The translations under genes and the position numbers were made by a program. Shown here one piece after another: positions 1-10,158 of a DNA stretch of 25,494 nucleotides (its first letter is position 1; every line of letters begins with the position of its first letter). Source of the stretch: Chara braunii (Eukaryota; Streptophyta; Charophyceae; Charales; Characeae); assembly GCA_003427395.1 (NCBI GenBank), contig BFEA01000406.1, forward strand, positions 818,819 to 844,312, read 5' to 3'. Under the pieces are notes generated by a model. The model was not told the DNA's origin, searched no databases, and worked only from the letters and a program-made list of their open reading frames with translations.

Positions 1-42
<42 letters not shown>
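1..42. repeat. (CAAT)n microsatellite
   Basis: About ten tandem copies of the tetranucleotide CAAT open the window, followed by imperfect copies to about position 70. Simple sequence repeat; no function is implied. Confidence 0.95.
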
Positions 43-46
<4 letters not shown>

Positions 47-1269
47 ATCAATCAGTCAGTCTATTGATCAATCTATATGTTTTGAGTCTGGTATTGTTTT
101 AGATTTTTTTTAAATAATTTAAGTGCTCAAAAAATAAAAATAAAATTTTAAGGATGTAGAGAGCAAAACATTCTACACCCCCATATTTTTTTATTTTTTT
201 TTTACTTATGTTTTGCCTGCAAAAAAAATATCCGAGGGTCGAGTTGTACCACGTTGTAACGGGGTATAACGCGGAGTTGAAACGGGGGTTCAACGGGAGT
301 TGAACCGTTCAATTCGAAACCCCCGTTGAATCTGGTTTCGGACACATAGGTCTTCGTGTGTGTGGTGACTAGTTCTGTTTTTCGGGGCTCGTTTTATTTT
401 TTTGTTTTACTTGTTCTATACCCAACACTGGGCGCGGTTACACGCAGTGTTGGGTGCGGTAGTTTAATCGCTGGTTGTGGATGTCGTCGTTGGCAGAGTC
501 CGCGTGGCGCGGTTGCACGTGATATTCAGCGAGATACTAATTGTGATGAAGGTGCACGATGGCTACGGTTATGTTGCGCGGGGGGGGGGGGGGGGCAAGT
601 GGGGGTTGGGAGATCATCCATCTGGTTGCGACATGGAAGTGCGTTTGTCTTGAAAGGCTTTTCCCCTTTTGACGACAGAGTGTCCTTTGCTTATATTGGT
701 GTGCGCAGAATTGTGTTCCTTCATCTTTTCTTTCGTTGTTGTGTTCGAGGGAACTCGGATTGCATGCATTTGCAACAGTGCACCACAGTTGTTTTGTCCG
801 TGGTTCGGAAGAATGCCTATCACTTTGTCTGCATCGACCTTTGCCATTCTTATTTTTTGCATTTCCAATCCCCGCTCACATTACAATTAGTTCTTGGAAT
901 GATGGAAAGGAAGACGAATGCATGGATTGGATGTTCGATAACTAGAAAGATGAAAACATAGTTGGATTCATCACTTTCTCGCCATCAACATTCAGCATTC
1001 AATATGAGAACAAACCAACCTTCACATACGCTTTATAAAAACTGAAGGATCAATTGAAAACAAAAACAACGCATGGCTGCGAAGATCAGCAAGATCAGTA
1101 ATCGGAAGGACGTTCGTTTTACCAGCATTGCACATCTGTTTGTCCGGTCGATAGACAAAACATTAACATGACAAAACCCAATAAACGAAAAAATAAATAA
1201 ATAAAAAAATTTGCAGAGAACTACACACTAATACACAACAATGGTTGAACGACGACCGGTCCCACGGAA
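43..1269. other. Intergenic stretch, no supported gene
   Basis: AT-rich to position 240, then mixed composition. It holds an inverted repeat (281-327) and a run of about 16 G (580-595). An open frame at 356-961 (+) reads through the G-run as poly-glycine and matches no family I know, so I do not call it. 1180-1215 is A-rich. I see no RNA gene or mobile-element end here. Confidence 0.6.
281..327. repeat. Short perfect inverted repeat
   Basis: AACGGGGGTT at 281-290 pairs with AACCCCCGTT at 318-327. The spacer contains a second small pair (GGGAGTTGAAC / GTTCAA). It could form a hairpin. Function unknown. Confidence 0.6.
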
Positions 1270-2903
1270 ATGAAGTTGTCGCCGCCCATGATACCTGCCT
1301 ACTCATCTACGCTTGCCCCGAACGCAACCACCCACGCTGCCACAAACCCCCGTCTCCCCCATAAGCCCTTTCAGTACCCACCCCATGCCCGCATAAAAGC
1401 CCCTGACCCCAACCCCCCCCCTTCCCGCAATCCCCCTTCCTCCTCTACCTATGAACTGAACAGGTCGTGGCGAAATAGAGAACGTTTGCCACGTCGCCGA
1501 AAGACAGATATGTCGTTCGAGAATCGTCACTCCACGCCTGAGCACGCGAAGTATTTACACTTTTCACTTGGCGTGGAGTGACTCCTTGCGTTTTTTGCCG
1601 TCGTTAAAGAAGTGACAGCGTCATCCCCTTCCCTCTCGAGATGTCATGCGCATCACCCCCCCCGGCCTTGGTCAGTACCGTTGTCGTCCTCATCCTCGTC
1701 CTCGGGGGGGTCTGTCCAAGCCCATCCAACCTTTTCGCCTCCATCGGGGAGACCAACGTCGCGTCGTGTGAGAAAGTGACTCCGCACTTTGACGCCCAAT
1801 CAGCCTTGAATCAGGGATGTAAACAGGGGGGGGGGCCAAGGTCGGAGGCGGTCTCCCTAACTTGTCCGTCATCACTTGCGCGGTTTGCATGATGTGGCGG
1901 CGGTTTCCCCAACCATGTCGCTCTACAAGGACGGCGACACGTAACTGCCCCGCCCTTCCCTGCCTTCTCCGTCGTTGTCGTCTTCGTCGTCGTCGTCTGC
2001 TTCCGCAGGTGGATTGTCTGTTTCCTTCTCCCGGTCACCCACGCAAAGACGCTCCACCCCCCGTGTGATGGATTCCTCTCGCCGCGCCCGAAGCTCCCAT
2101 CGATGTTCCTTCCACACATCCCTCCCGTCCCGATCATCACCAACGTCAAAGAAGTCTGTCCCGGCGTCGACGCTACCGCCACGGCAGCGGGCCACTTCGG
2201 ACGCCGCAGATAGGGGAGGCGACGACTGCATTGAGTGGGGCCGGCCCTGGGCGGCCTTGGACAGAGAGGGCACCCGTGCTTGCTGCATCGACGAGTTCGG
2301 GTTCGCTCCCGTCGTTTCGCGCGCCAACGCCCTCGTCTTAGATGATCGGTCGACAACCGCAATTGCCCGCCGTCGTCGTTGGGGTGGGGGTGCACGAGGA
2401 CTGTGTGCGATGGAGTTGAGGACTGCCCGGTGGACAGACCAAACGACGGGTTGACGCGACCATCCCCTTCGTCGCCGCTAAGGCCCGGGCGAAGGAGTTC
2501 AGTGAACGACTGCTCATACACGCTGCTGCCCGTCCCTCAAAGCTCCGTAGCTTCCCACTCTTGCGTCGATCCGCTGCCCAATAACACGGTGCGTGGCCGT
2601 CTCTCCTCCTCCTCCTCGTCTGGTGAGTCGGGGAGTGGTTGCAAGTGCGGTGGCAATGCCTCATACCCAACCCGCTGGGATGCCCTCCCAACGGTCGACG
2701 GGCTTCCCCGCCACCGCCTCCCGCCGACCTGCTCCCCTCCGGACCTGGCGATCGCCTGTCGTGCCTCCGTCCTGGCATCCCTCATCGAAGACCTGCTTTT
2801 GCTTCGACGCCGCGGTACGTTCCCAAGGATACACACGTGGAAGACAACCAAGAGGAGCAGCAACAGGACAACCAGGAGCAGCAGCGGCAGCCTGTGGAAC
2901 ACG
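1270..2903. other. GC-rich region with long overlapping open frames, probably decayed coding DNA
   Basis: Composition rises sharply, and several frames on both strands stay open for 300-700 bases (for example 1811-2521, 1923-2327, 2338-2778 and 2537-2986 on the minus strand). High GC alone lengthens open frames. The most protein-like reading is on the minus strand: 1923-2327 ends in an acidic Asp/Glu run after a mixed-charge segment, and 2537-2986 has a mixed-charge segment and then a Glu run. No frame runs through the region and I recognise no domain. It may be the remainder of the sequence at 2904-3308, broken by frameshifts. Confidence 0.3.
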
Positions 2904-3308
2904 TCAGCCATGAAACAGTAGACGACGACGGCAGCAGGCGGAAGACAACGCGGGCGCCAACATAACAGCAAAGTACAGTGCTGCAAACGGTCGTTCCAAC
3001 GAACGGAAGGTGTCGTCTTCGGTCACGAACGGCAGTGCGTCATTGGGAGAGACAGTGCCGCCTGAAATATTCGTATATGCCGACCGTTGGGAGAATTCCC
3101 GCGGCGTGCCAAACACGACGACGCGAGACGGCACCTTCTGGATGTCGGGGATGCCGATAGGCCGCAAATGGTAACCGTTGGCGATGAACCCCATGAAGTC
3201 GAACGTTGGTGGCACAACATGTCCGTGGAGACGCAGGCAGGACCACCGATGGACCAGAAGGGATCGAAAAATGTCGTCGAGGGATCTGTCGTAGACGCCC
3301 CGATTCTT
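2904..3308 (-). pseudogene. Coding-like fragment of unknown function
   Basis: I do not recognise the product. Read on the minus strand from about 3308 to the TGA at 2904-2906, one frame stays open for about 134 codons. It has a natural residue mix and a strong preference for C or G at third positions, unlike the other frames here. The segment includes FDFMGFIANGYHLRPIGIPD and VVVFGTPREF. There is no ATG near the 5' side: the frame runs without a break into the palindromic repeat starting at 3311, which suggests that an insertion cut off the N-terminus. The end is Cys/Arg-rich, and the true C-terminus may also have been lost. It could be a host exon or part of a mobile element's protein. Confidence 0.35.
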
Positions 3309-3310
3309 TC

Positions 3311-3503
3311 GGGTGCTCGACCTCCAAGGGACCTCGGGAGGTCCCTTGGGGAAATCGCCAAAATGGCTATAGCCCCGAGGAATCCCCGAGGAATCCCCGA
3401 GGAAATCTTTTCACATTTTCTTTTCCGAATCTTCCCCGAGGATGAGTGGAACGACGATTTCCTTGGGGAATTTCGGGCCCCGAGGAGTGTCGAACGAGCC
3501 CCC
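3311..3503. repeat. Palindrome-rich repeat, possible MITE
   Basis: It starts GGGTGCTCGACCTCC and ends with the imperfect inverse of that motif (reverse complement GGGCTCGTTCGACACTCC). Inside are a 12-bp-arm near-perfect palindrome (3324-3335 with 3338-3349, 2-base loop), three tandem copies of CCCCGAGGAAT (3373-3402), and the motif CTTGGGGAA in both orientations. This fits a small non-autonomous DNA transposon, but I could not see a convincing target duplication. Confidence 0.4.
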
Positions 3504-3767
3504 AAGTTCTGATCATGTTTTGTACGAGCAAAAGAAAAACGTACAGGGGGTTCAGTCATGTGCTGAATTCCAAAAGGTGATAAAAACACACCTAAAACAC
3601 GGTGCAACTTTAGAACAGGCAGGCCAGTTATTTTTGCAGTCTGGGGCCGCGGTGTGCAGACTCTGCAGACTACCATTTTTTGTTTTTTTTGGCTTCTGAA
3701 ACTCAAAGCCTAATGGGATTACACTAGTTTCAAATAAAAAATAGAACAGAACCCACATCCAACGGCC

Positions 3768-3823
3768 TAACTCAGTTGGTAAGGCTTACAAGTGGCATTC
3801 AGGAGGTCGTGGGTTCAATCCCC
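3768..3823 (+). promoter_or_regulatory. Internal RNA polymerase III promoter (A and B boxes) of the SINE
   Basis: The A-box-like block at 3768-3784 and B-box-like block at 3811-3823 sit 43 bases apart (start to start), normal spacing for a type 2 Pol III promoter. The same B box read on the opposite strand encodes Met-Gly-Ile-Glu-Pro-Thr-Thr, the well-known false-protein signature of tRNA-like DNA. Confidence 0.55.
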
Positions 3824-3902
3824 ATTGCCCTCATGTACTTTCCTAGGCATGCTTGGCGCCCGCCACCTAGAGATAGACCGCTGGATCCTTCGGCATTGAC
3901 CA

Positions 3903-4034
3903 GAGTCTGCTGATTTCGTAGGGGAGGGGAGTTGAGCAGAGTGGATCTGCATTGACAAGCGTCTGCTGATGTTAGTAGGGGAGGGGAATTGAGCAGAGTC
4001 TGCTGATGTTTGTAGGGGAGGGGACCTGAGGGGA
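3903..4034 (+). repeat. Tandem repeat inside the SINE body
   Basis: Three copies of a unit beginning GTCTGCTGAT, followed by GTAGGGGAGGGGA and TTGAGCAGA, start at 3905, 3961 and 3998. The last two are 37 bp apart. An extra 19 bases separate the first two. The unit is G-rich on the plus strand. Confidence 0.75.
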
Positions 4035-4727
4035 GGCACATGAATTGGTCTTGTTGGCATGGTCCCTTATGCTACCGGCTGTCCCCTGGCCCCTGGCCGG
4101 TATCGCCCACCTGCGGGTCGGGGACTACCAGGTTTCCCCTCGCCGGTATCACCCACCTGCAGGTCAGGAGCAACCCCCGCATATTCTCTCGTGAACACGG
4201 TTCTGGCTGCTACGGGGTTCCCGTATGCCTACAATTAGGAGTAGTGGTAGGTAGGTAGTGTGAGGTGAAATTCGACAGAAGAATGTAGCTTTATATAATA
4301 TTAAAAAAAAAAAAAAAAAAAAAAACATTACAAACAAAATCATAGATCCCAGCTAGTACACAACGACATGCCCGATGTCGTACGGATGGTTGAACAAGGT
4401 GTACGATGGCCGGACAGGGTGTCTGCAAGCCAAATCCTGAGGGCAAGGTGAAATCCAACCAGAGGCCGCTACTAGTGTCCCACTTGAATTTCCCACTACT
4501 GATACTTATCACGCTCGGGCTCGGAAGAGCTCTGGCGCAAGGGGGCTCAGAACCTTGACACAAGCTCGGAGATGGTTTGGGGGGGTGCCCTTTATCCCAC
4601 TTAGTCAGTAGGTATCTAGTCCTAACCCCGCACAAACTCATGGGATGGCCTGCTGGACAGAAAAAGCCCTACCAAAAAGGAAAGGCTTGCACCACGAGGC
4701 TGAGTAGATTTTCAAGACAGCAATCGA

Positions 4728-4781
4728 CCCCTCCAACCGGATGGAATCTGGGTTTGGAGGGGACCCGTCCGCTTGGACGGG
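4728..4781. repeat. Two adjacent hairpins
   Basis: CCCCTCCAA (4728-4736) pairs with TTGGAGGGG (4754-4762). Directly after it, CCCGTCC (4764-4770) pairs with GGACGGG (4775-4781) across a 4-base loop. The hairpins are not followed by a T-run. Role unknown. Confidence 0.6.
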
Positions 4782-6734
4782 CTGGTCGAATGGTTGTCGG
4801 AAGCGTTTCTGGGGCCTCAAAAAAACACCACAGGTAAGGGCGGGGTGTGGGGTGTGACGCGCAACCTCACGCCCTGTGCTGTCTTTCGTTCGGAGTGCTA
4901 GATGTGCGGAAAGAGGCCCGGAAAAATAGCAAGATGGGGTGTACCAAGGATTTTTGGAAATTAAGCGTGGGGACACAGACGGAACTGAAATCCCCCGTGT
5001 TGGTCCGATGAAGTAAGTCGGTTGCTTTCGCGCGTCGCGGAATGCACGCGCGGGCACGGCGCGAAAAGAAAAAAATCCAAATTCAATCCAAAAAGTATTG
5101 TCGAGCTTCCCACCATGCTACGGCCCGTCGTTTAGAGCGGAAGGGCTTTGGCATGCTCCGCGTGTCTCGTTTTCGTATCAAATCCCGACGTCGTTTTCTG
5201 GTCAAATCTGAGTCTGACGTGGATGGCCTCAGCCGCGTGGCTCTTTCCTTATGCTTGTCTTCACTCTGTATTCGGTAGTGGAAGCCTTTTGCTTCGTAGC
5301 GATCGAAACGCTGGCACTCTGTGCACAGGGTTCGAGGCCAATGGGGCGCCACTGCTGTCCACGGGATGACTATCAACTCGTTGAATGGCAACAATATCGA
5401 GTAGGGTGGGAAGTGTGTATCAATAATGACAAACCCAGCCTCTATGAATCCTGAACAACGGTTTGCCGGAGGGAAGTAGTATCGTCCGCCGATCTGTGCG
5501 ACAGCTTCTCGTTCGTCCCACTCGCATACACGTGTCCTTTCCTCGTTGTAGGGAAAAGGTCGTGTTGATACGGGAGGTACGGGAGGTTGACACCCGATCG
5601 AAGGGTGCTTGTCAGTTCACATGTCAATCAATTGCAAAAATTCCAAGACGTCATCAAGGAAAAACACTCGCGCAATCACCAATCAATCCTTTTCGACACG
5701 AGAGAGAGAGAGAAAACACTCATCACCTCGATCATGCATGTAACTGAGGGACCGACCCGCGACTCAGGTTTCCGTAAGCCACCGCGGTGTTGATCCCAGG
5801 CGCCTTATTTCTCGAGACTGCCCTGTAGATCGGTTGCAGATGTCGTGCAGCATAAGGCAGATGGCATGCGCAGTGCATTCAGAACTACAGATCTAAACAC
5901 TCTTGCATTCTCAAACAAAGTCCCGACAACAATTGTCTAATCAACGTAAAAAGACACGTATCTCCATACATACACTCACTGTGGAAGGTGCGAAAATGAG
6001 ATATGCACAGGGATAAAAGATGGATCGCTAAATAATACACATGCATCCACCGTTCACAAGACAAGAATATCAATTCCTCGACCATCGGGGATTACCTAGG
6101 AAACTAATGGAAGATTTCCGGAAGAAGTTCCTTCACGCAGGAAAGCATACAAATTCATTCTCATTTACGAGAGGAACAAGCATCAAGACACATCGTCATT
6201 CAAAGATAGAAAAGAGAAAGAGAGACGAGGGAGGAAAATCGAGATAGGAGATGATAAGATCCAAAAAAAAAGGAAGTTCAGCATTGCCGCCGTACACTCA
6301 CAATTCTAATATGGCCACGGGCCAATCACTCACTCAACTCCAATCGTCGATCCTCATACCCGCACCGACGATCCCGGTCGTCGCGTGCTAACTCCCACCA
6401 CTGCGATCGTCACCCCGCCGACGTAAACTCGACGTAGTTCGCCCAGATCCCACAGTCCGTCGTGGCGATCAAGCGCGCAACCGTCCAGCCTATCGTCAGC
6501 CTGACAGGACTTTCCGACTCGCACCAAACACTCTGCCTAGCCACTGCTTCCCGGAAGCTGGCTTGGGAGTCGAGAACGTAAGAGAGATTTGCGGGCGCGT
6601 TTGCGGAATTTATAGTGGCGAGAAGGGGGGCGAGGGAGAGAGAAGGCAGGGGGAAAGTCGAAGTGTAGGAGGAGAAGACTTTGAGAAGAGTGTTCCGTGG
6701 AAGCCATGTTGATCCCTCGAGACTCAAGGTTCAA

Positions 6735-6789
6735 CCAATCAGATTCGTCGCGCAATAGGAAGATCCTATTGATCCACATACCTGATTGG
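6735..6789. repeat. Nested inverted repeat
   Basis: The outer arms CCAATCAG (6735-6742) and CTGATTGG (6782-6789) enclose an inner hairpin CAATAGGA-AGA-TCCTATTG (6753-6771). It may be a small cruciform or a MITE remnant. Confidence 0.55.
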
Positions 6790-7740
6790 CGAGCGGGAGT
6801 TATCGAAGGATCGATCGGGTGTCATGCGCTGAATTCAGAAGGTGGGAAGAAAAAAGGCGCGAGGAGTAGCACAAGACGGGTCCAAGATTCAGATGATCAA
6901 GAAAGGGAAATGGGCGCGCAAAGAGTAGAGCGGGAGAGAGAGAGAGAGGGAGAAAAACAGTTACGAGGAGAGAGAAAGAGGAGGGGGGAAGGAAAAAGGA
7001 GCGCGGGAGAGAGCGATGCGGGGGACAGAGAGGAGAAAGCTTTGCATGCGCGGCGCCGTCAAATAAAAAAAGAGAAAAAGGCATCGAAATAGTTACAGCT
7101 TGCCTACATCCTAAACCAATTCAAAATTGAAATCACCATATCCGCGCGCGAAAGAGCGACGCAGGAAAAGAAAGTCCTACGCCTATTCGTATCTCCACAA
7201 AATTCCGAGAGTTTTCCCCAACGCGACCAAGAACATTCACACACAAAAAGGGCACGTCGAAGTTCCGCTTATCCCGGAATTCCCAACTGCCGGACCCAAT
7301 TCCCAGTGCGCTCGCTAAGGCGCGTGTAAATTCCCGTGTATTTCCTGAATTGCAAAAAGCAGAATTCCAAGAATCAACCAAGCTTTTGACAAAACGGGGG
7401 CCAAAAACACGGCGCCCAAAATCAAGAAAACAAACGGGGTACTCGTAGGGTCGGTATGGTACAAGAAAAATTCGAGCCAAAGGGGTATGAAAGATAGCAC
7501 GGGTTCAGGAAGTAGTTTGTCACAGGGGGGAAGAATGGCACCCCTAGGCAGAGAGAGAAAGAGAAAAGCTATCTTTTTTTTGGGGGGGGAACTGCGGCTG
7601 TGACACACCATTAGTTTGAAATAGGCAAGAAAACACAAAGCGGCACCAGTGTCATGGTGGGAGTTTTGAAATGTGCAAGTTTATCGGGGGTCTACAACTG
7701 CGCCGCCAGTCATTACCCGCAGTGGCCCTTGGCAGATTTA

Positions 7741-8411
7741 GGGCCTCTCTCCACTACTGTCCACTGTACAAAAATGGACACTGGGACGTCGCTCCATTTA
7801 CTGTCCATTATCGGTGTGCAAAATGGCTTGGACATTTGTCAGAAATACGGTGGAAAATTGAGGGTCTCGCTCCACTACTGTCCACTGTACAAAAACAGAC
7901 AGTCGTACTTCGCTCCACTTACTGTCCACTGTACATGTGCAAAATGGCTTGGACAGTTTTTAGAAACCCCGTCGAAAATCTATTGTCCATGAATGTACAG
8001 CTCCCAGCCTGCAAAATTCGTTAAGCGGAAAGTCCTTCAAGGGACTCACCCTGAGGACCCGAATTTGGAGAGTGCACCTGGAGTTTGGGCGGACAAAACC
8101 CTATGGACGTCCTGTCTTGTAGTGCTATCACTATGTCTGGTAGTGAAGCCACGAATTTGAGAGGTGGACAGCGTACAGTAAGTGGTCCAGGAGCGATGTC
8201 GCATTTTCCACTGTCCCCTGTACAATTTTTCGCTCTGACAACTGTCCACCAACTGTCCGAAAAATTGTACAGTGGACAGTAGTGGAGCGAGACCCATAGA
8301 GTACAGCAAGTGGAGCTATGCGGCGTTTCCACGATTTTTGTTTGCTCCCATAGCTGTCCAGGAACTGTCCACACACAATTTTGTACAGTGGACAGTAGTG
8401 GAGAGAGACCC
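7741..8411. mobile_element. Large inverted-repeat MITE with doubled termini
   Basis: The left end GGGCCTCTCTCCACTACTG matches the inverse of the right end (reverse complement GGGTCTCTCTCCACTACTG). Both ends continue into GTCCACTGTACAAA. Flanking triplets are TTA (7738-7740) and TTG (8412-8414), a near match to a 3-bp Harbinger-type duplication. A second inward copy of the terminus sits at each side (from 7862; to 8295). The subterminal motif CGCTCCAYTTACTGTCC recurs between them and may be a transposase binding site. There is no coding capacity, as expected for a non-autonomous element. Confidence 0.7.
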
Positions 8412-8460
8412 TTGGGTTCACCTTTTTTGCTCCATTTTGGGAACTGCTAAAGTCGCCTAT

Positions 8461-8640
8461 TCTTTTTTTTTTCTTTTTCTTTTTTTAATTTAAGGAATGA
8501 AATCATTTTATTGGTCACTTGGAAAGGGAGGCCGGGAATCCTCACAAACAACCCGGATTTGTCACTCTTGGGGAATTACCCAGCTCAGGCTTTTGCTGGA
8601 AACCGGGTCCAGCGTCCCAAGATCCATCTTTTATCACACA
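8461..8640 (-). mobile_element. 3' end of a LINE inserted on the minus strand
   Basis: The T-rich tract 8461-8490 is the poly(A) tail of a minus-strand insertion. Read on that strand, the preceding bases include GACGCTGGACCCGGTTTCCA, also present in the LINE at 17186-17225 (+), and the motif GAGGATTCCCGGCCTCC, also present in the fragment at 24211-24312. The insertion must be 5'-truncated, and its far border (upper coordinate) is uncertain. No coding sequence is retained. Confidence 0.6.
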
Positions 8641-8987
8641 ATTCCGAGCAGCTGCTATTCCTCCAAAATAAACATGAAGCCCATTGAACCTTCCTTCCCC
8701 CCCCGCCCCCCATCAGACTTCCCTGATGCTTTTCCCCCACACCCGCGTTCTCTGATTGAAGAGATAGACTGAAGGGCGGACAGACAGGCTGCATGGACGT
8801 GCAAGGGAGTATCTAAGATTGCTTGTGTGTGTTGGTCGTCAACCCTGCCCTGCTCTGCTCTCCAACATCTTGATACCCTCTAAGAACATCACACCTCTGA
8901 TTTTTTCATAGAAACAGATAGCAAAGCACCCCAGACCTTGGCCCTTGGGTGCCACTCCGAGGGCCGGGTTAACTTTGTTCTACCCTC
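8641..8987. other. Spacer without recognisable genes
   Basis: Mixed-composition DNA with C-rich stretches near 8697-8745. Part may belong to the minus-strand LINE. The segment near 8932-8968 resembles the retroposon that follows (CCCCAG-CCTT and CTCCGAGGG blocks). No gene is seen. Confidence 0.5.
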
Positions 8988-8995
8988 AGAAGCAT

Positions 8996-9134
8996 TCCAC
9001 CCCAGGCCTTCGGTGCCCCTCGGAGGGCTGGGGTCTCCCAGGGGAAATCAATGCTCGTGGAGTTCAGAGCCTCACAAACCTTTTTGCTTCTCCCCACCAA
9101 TAGACGGAGCCTCTGTTTTCAAAAAAAAAAAAAA
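8996..9134 (+). mobile_element. Short poly(A)-tailed retroposon with 8-bp target duplication
   Basis: AGAAGCAT occurs just before the insert (8988-8995) and again right after the poly(A) run (9135-9142). The insert is about 139 bp ending in about 14 A. This is the signature of target-primed retrotransposition. It has no clear A/B boxes, so it may be a truncated SINE or the tail of a larger element. Confidence 0.65.
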
Positions 9135-9444
9135 AGAAGCATAGGGTATCTAGGGGTAAAACTGGAAGTGAAACTCAGGATTCCAGACTGTGCTCTATCT
9201 TACGTCAGAGTCAAAATTATCTCCTTTCTTTGGGTGTGACTCCAACGTACTTGCCCCCTTTTTTTCCCTTAACAAGCACGTTTATGCCAGAACAGAGTTT
9301 GCACGTTTCCAGGGTTGGGAAATGCCGGTGCAACGGTCGAGAGTTGGCCTTTTTTTGCAACCGGGCATACCCCTCCACCTGCACCTAAACTGGGTAAAGG
9401 TCCCAGAATTGTTTTCTGTCTTGCTCCGGGTTGTTTGTGGAAGC

Positions 9445-9888
9445 AGGCTGCTTATCTTGGAACAGGTCGGTACCAGAGCCCAAGTAGCGGTCCGACCCTT
9501 CGGACATGGCCTTTGTACAGCAAGCAGGGCTGTCAGGCGGTAATAAGAGTTTTTTCAAATCTTTTTGAATTCGTTTTGCTGAGGTTTTGTGTTTGCGCAC
9601 GGTCCGTGCCCCTCGCCTGTTTTTCGGACCAGGCCTGGAGCTCATTGGGTTTTGTATATTAACTGGCTGACAAGTCGGTTAGACTCCTCTTCGGTCCCCT
9701 CACCGAACGGGAGTCATCAGCGCCATGCGTGACTCTTCGTGGTCTGATGGTTGGATTGGCGGATCTTGGGGTTGTGGACTGTTGTTGGTGGGAGGTTTTG
9801 CATGATTGCGCTAATTACGGCATTTTCTGAGCCGAGACTACTCGAGTGCCTTGCTTTGCAAGTGTTTTCGTGTGTCACCTTTGCTTCT
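9445..9888 (+). repeat. Left copy of the 444-bp direct repeat flanking the Penelope-like element
   Basis: The right copy is split into three pieces, 14468-14655, 15314-15388 and 17384-17566, by two later insertions. The pieces join without loss to the full 444 bp. By eye the copies differ at about a dozen positions. The repeat contains several hairpins, for example GTCCGA/TCGGAC near 9491-9506, GGTCCG/CGGACC at about 9600-9630, and GACTCC/GGAGTC enclosing TTCGGT/ACCGAA at 9682-9715. It may be a long target duplication or the element's own pseudo-LTR. Confidence 0.75.
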
Positions 9889-9914
9889 AGCTATTGGCGT
9901 CGTAACCTGCTAGG

Positions 9915-10097
9915 CAATCATACCTAGAGGGGGTGGCGGCGAAGTTCATAGACAAAGTGAGGGAGAAGACGGCGTTTGATTGTGACAACTGCGTGAGAAT
10001 TGAGCGGGTGTTCTGGTGGAAGTATAGACGGTCGTGGGCGACTGCGAGTGTCAAGGATGAGTTAGGAAAGTACCGAGAGCAGCCCGGTCCCCGGTAG
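9915..10097 (+). pseudogene. Possible N-terminal part of the element's protein, shifted out of frame
   Basis: One frame is open from after a TAA (about 9906) to TAG 10095-10097, with a credible protein composition including AFDCDNCVRIERVFWWKY. It lacks an ATG near its start. It overlaps the open extension of the downstream zinc-knuckle frame (open from 10066), so one indel would join the two into a longer N-terminus. The protein is unrecognised, and this joining is inference. Confidence 0.35.
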
Positions 10098-10158
10098 ATC
10101 CGATGGATCGACCGGAAGCGCAGGAGGAAGACCACCACCTCGGAGTTATGAGAATAGG

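Larger units (their letters stand above)
3761..4325 (+). mobile_element. tRNA-derived SINE with poly(A) tail
   Basis: The head resembles a tRNA, with an A-box-like TAACTCAGTTGGTAAGG (3768-3784) and a B-box-like GGGTTCAATCCCC (3811-3823). The putative acceptor arms do not pair, so it is tRNA-derived rather than a working tRNA. The body holds tandem repeats (3903-4034) and two similar GGTATCRCCCACCTGC segments near 4100 and 4145. It ends in about 24 A (4302-4325). No target duplication is obvious, so both borders are approximate. Confidence 0.6.
4326..7740. other. Long stretch without recognisable genes
   Basis: I examined both strands and found no frame with a recognisable domain. 4291-4641 (-) and 5083-5394 (-) are open but end in homopolymers or have unnatural composition. 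6900-7080 is strongly purine-rich (GAGAGA runs), which opens a frame at 6697-7092 of Glu/Arg/Lys repeats. Small hairpins occur at 4728-4781 and 6735-6789. No element ends are visible; this may be old, decayed repeat DNA. Confidence 0.5.

Noticed and set aside
356-961. 201-codon open frame (+)
   Set aside because: Reads through a 16-G run as poly-Gly, has no domain and an unnatural Cys/Arg-rich composition; probably chance.
3761-3832. Functional tRNA gene
   Set aside because: A and B boxes are recognisable, but the acceptor arms do not pair and no cloverleaf closes; treated as a SINE head.
3799-4041. Minus-strand frame ending in MGIEPTTS
   Set aside because: That peptide is the reverse reading of a tRNA-like B box; it marks the SINE, not a protein.
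6697-7092. 131-codon Glu/Arg/Lys-rich frame
   Set aside because: Produced by purine-rich (GA-rich) low-complexity DNA; the opposite strand is equally open.
9682-9720. Hammerhead ribozyme on the minus strand (CTGATGA beside a stable hairpin), expected in Penelope pseudo-LTRs
   Set aside because: The CTGATGA core is present, but no GAAA core or cleavage triplet sits in the right place; only a hairpin can be supported. A descriptor search (e.g. RNAMotif/Infernal) would decide.
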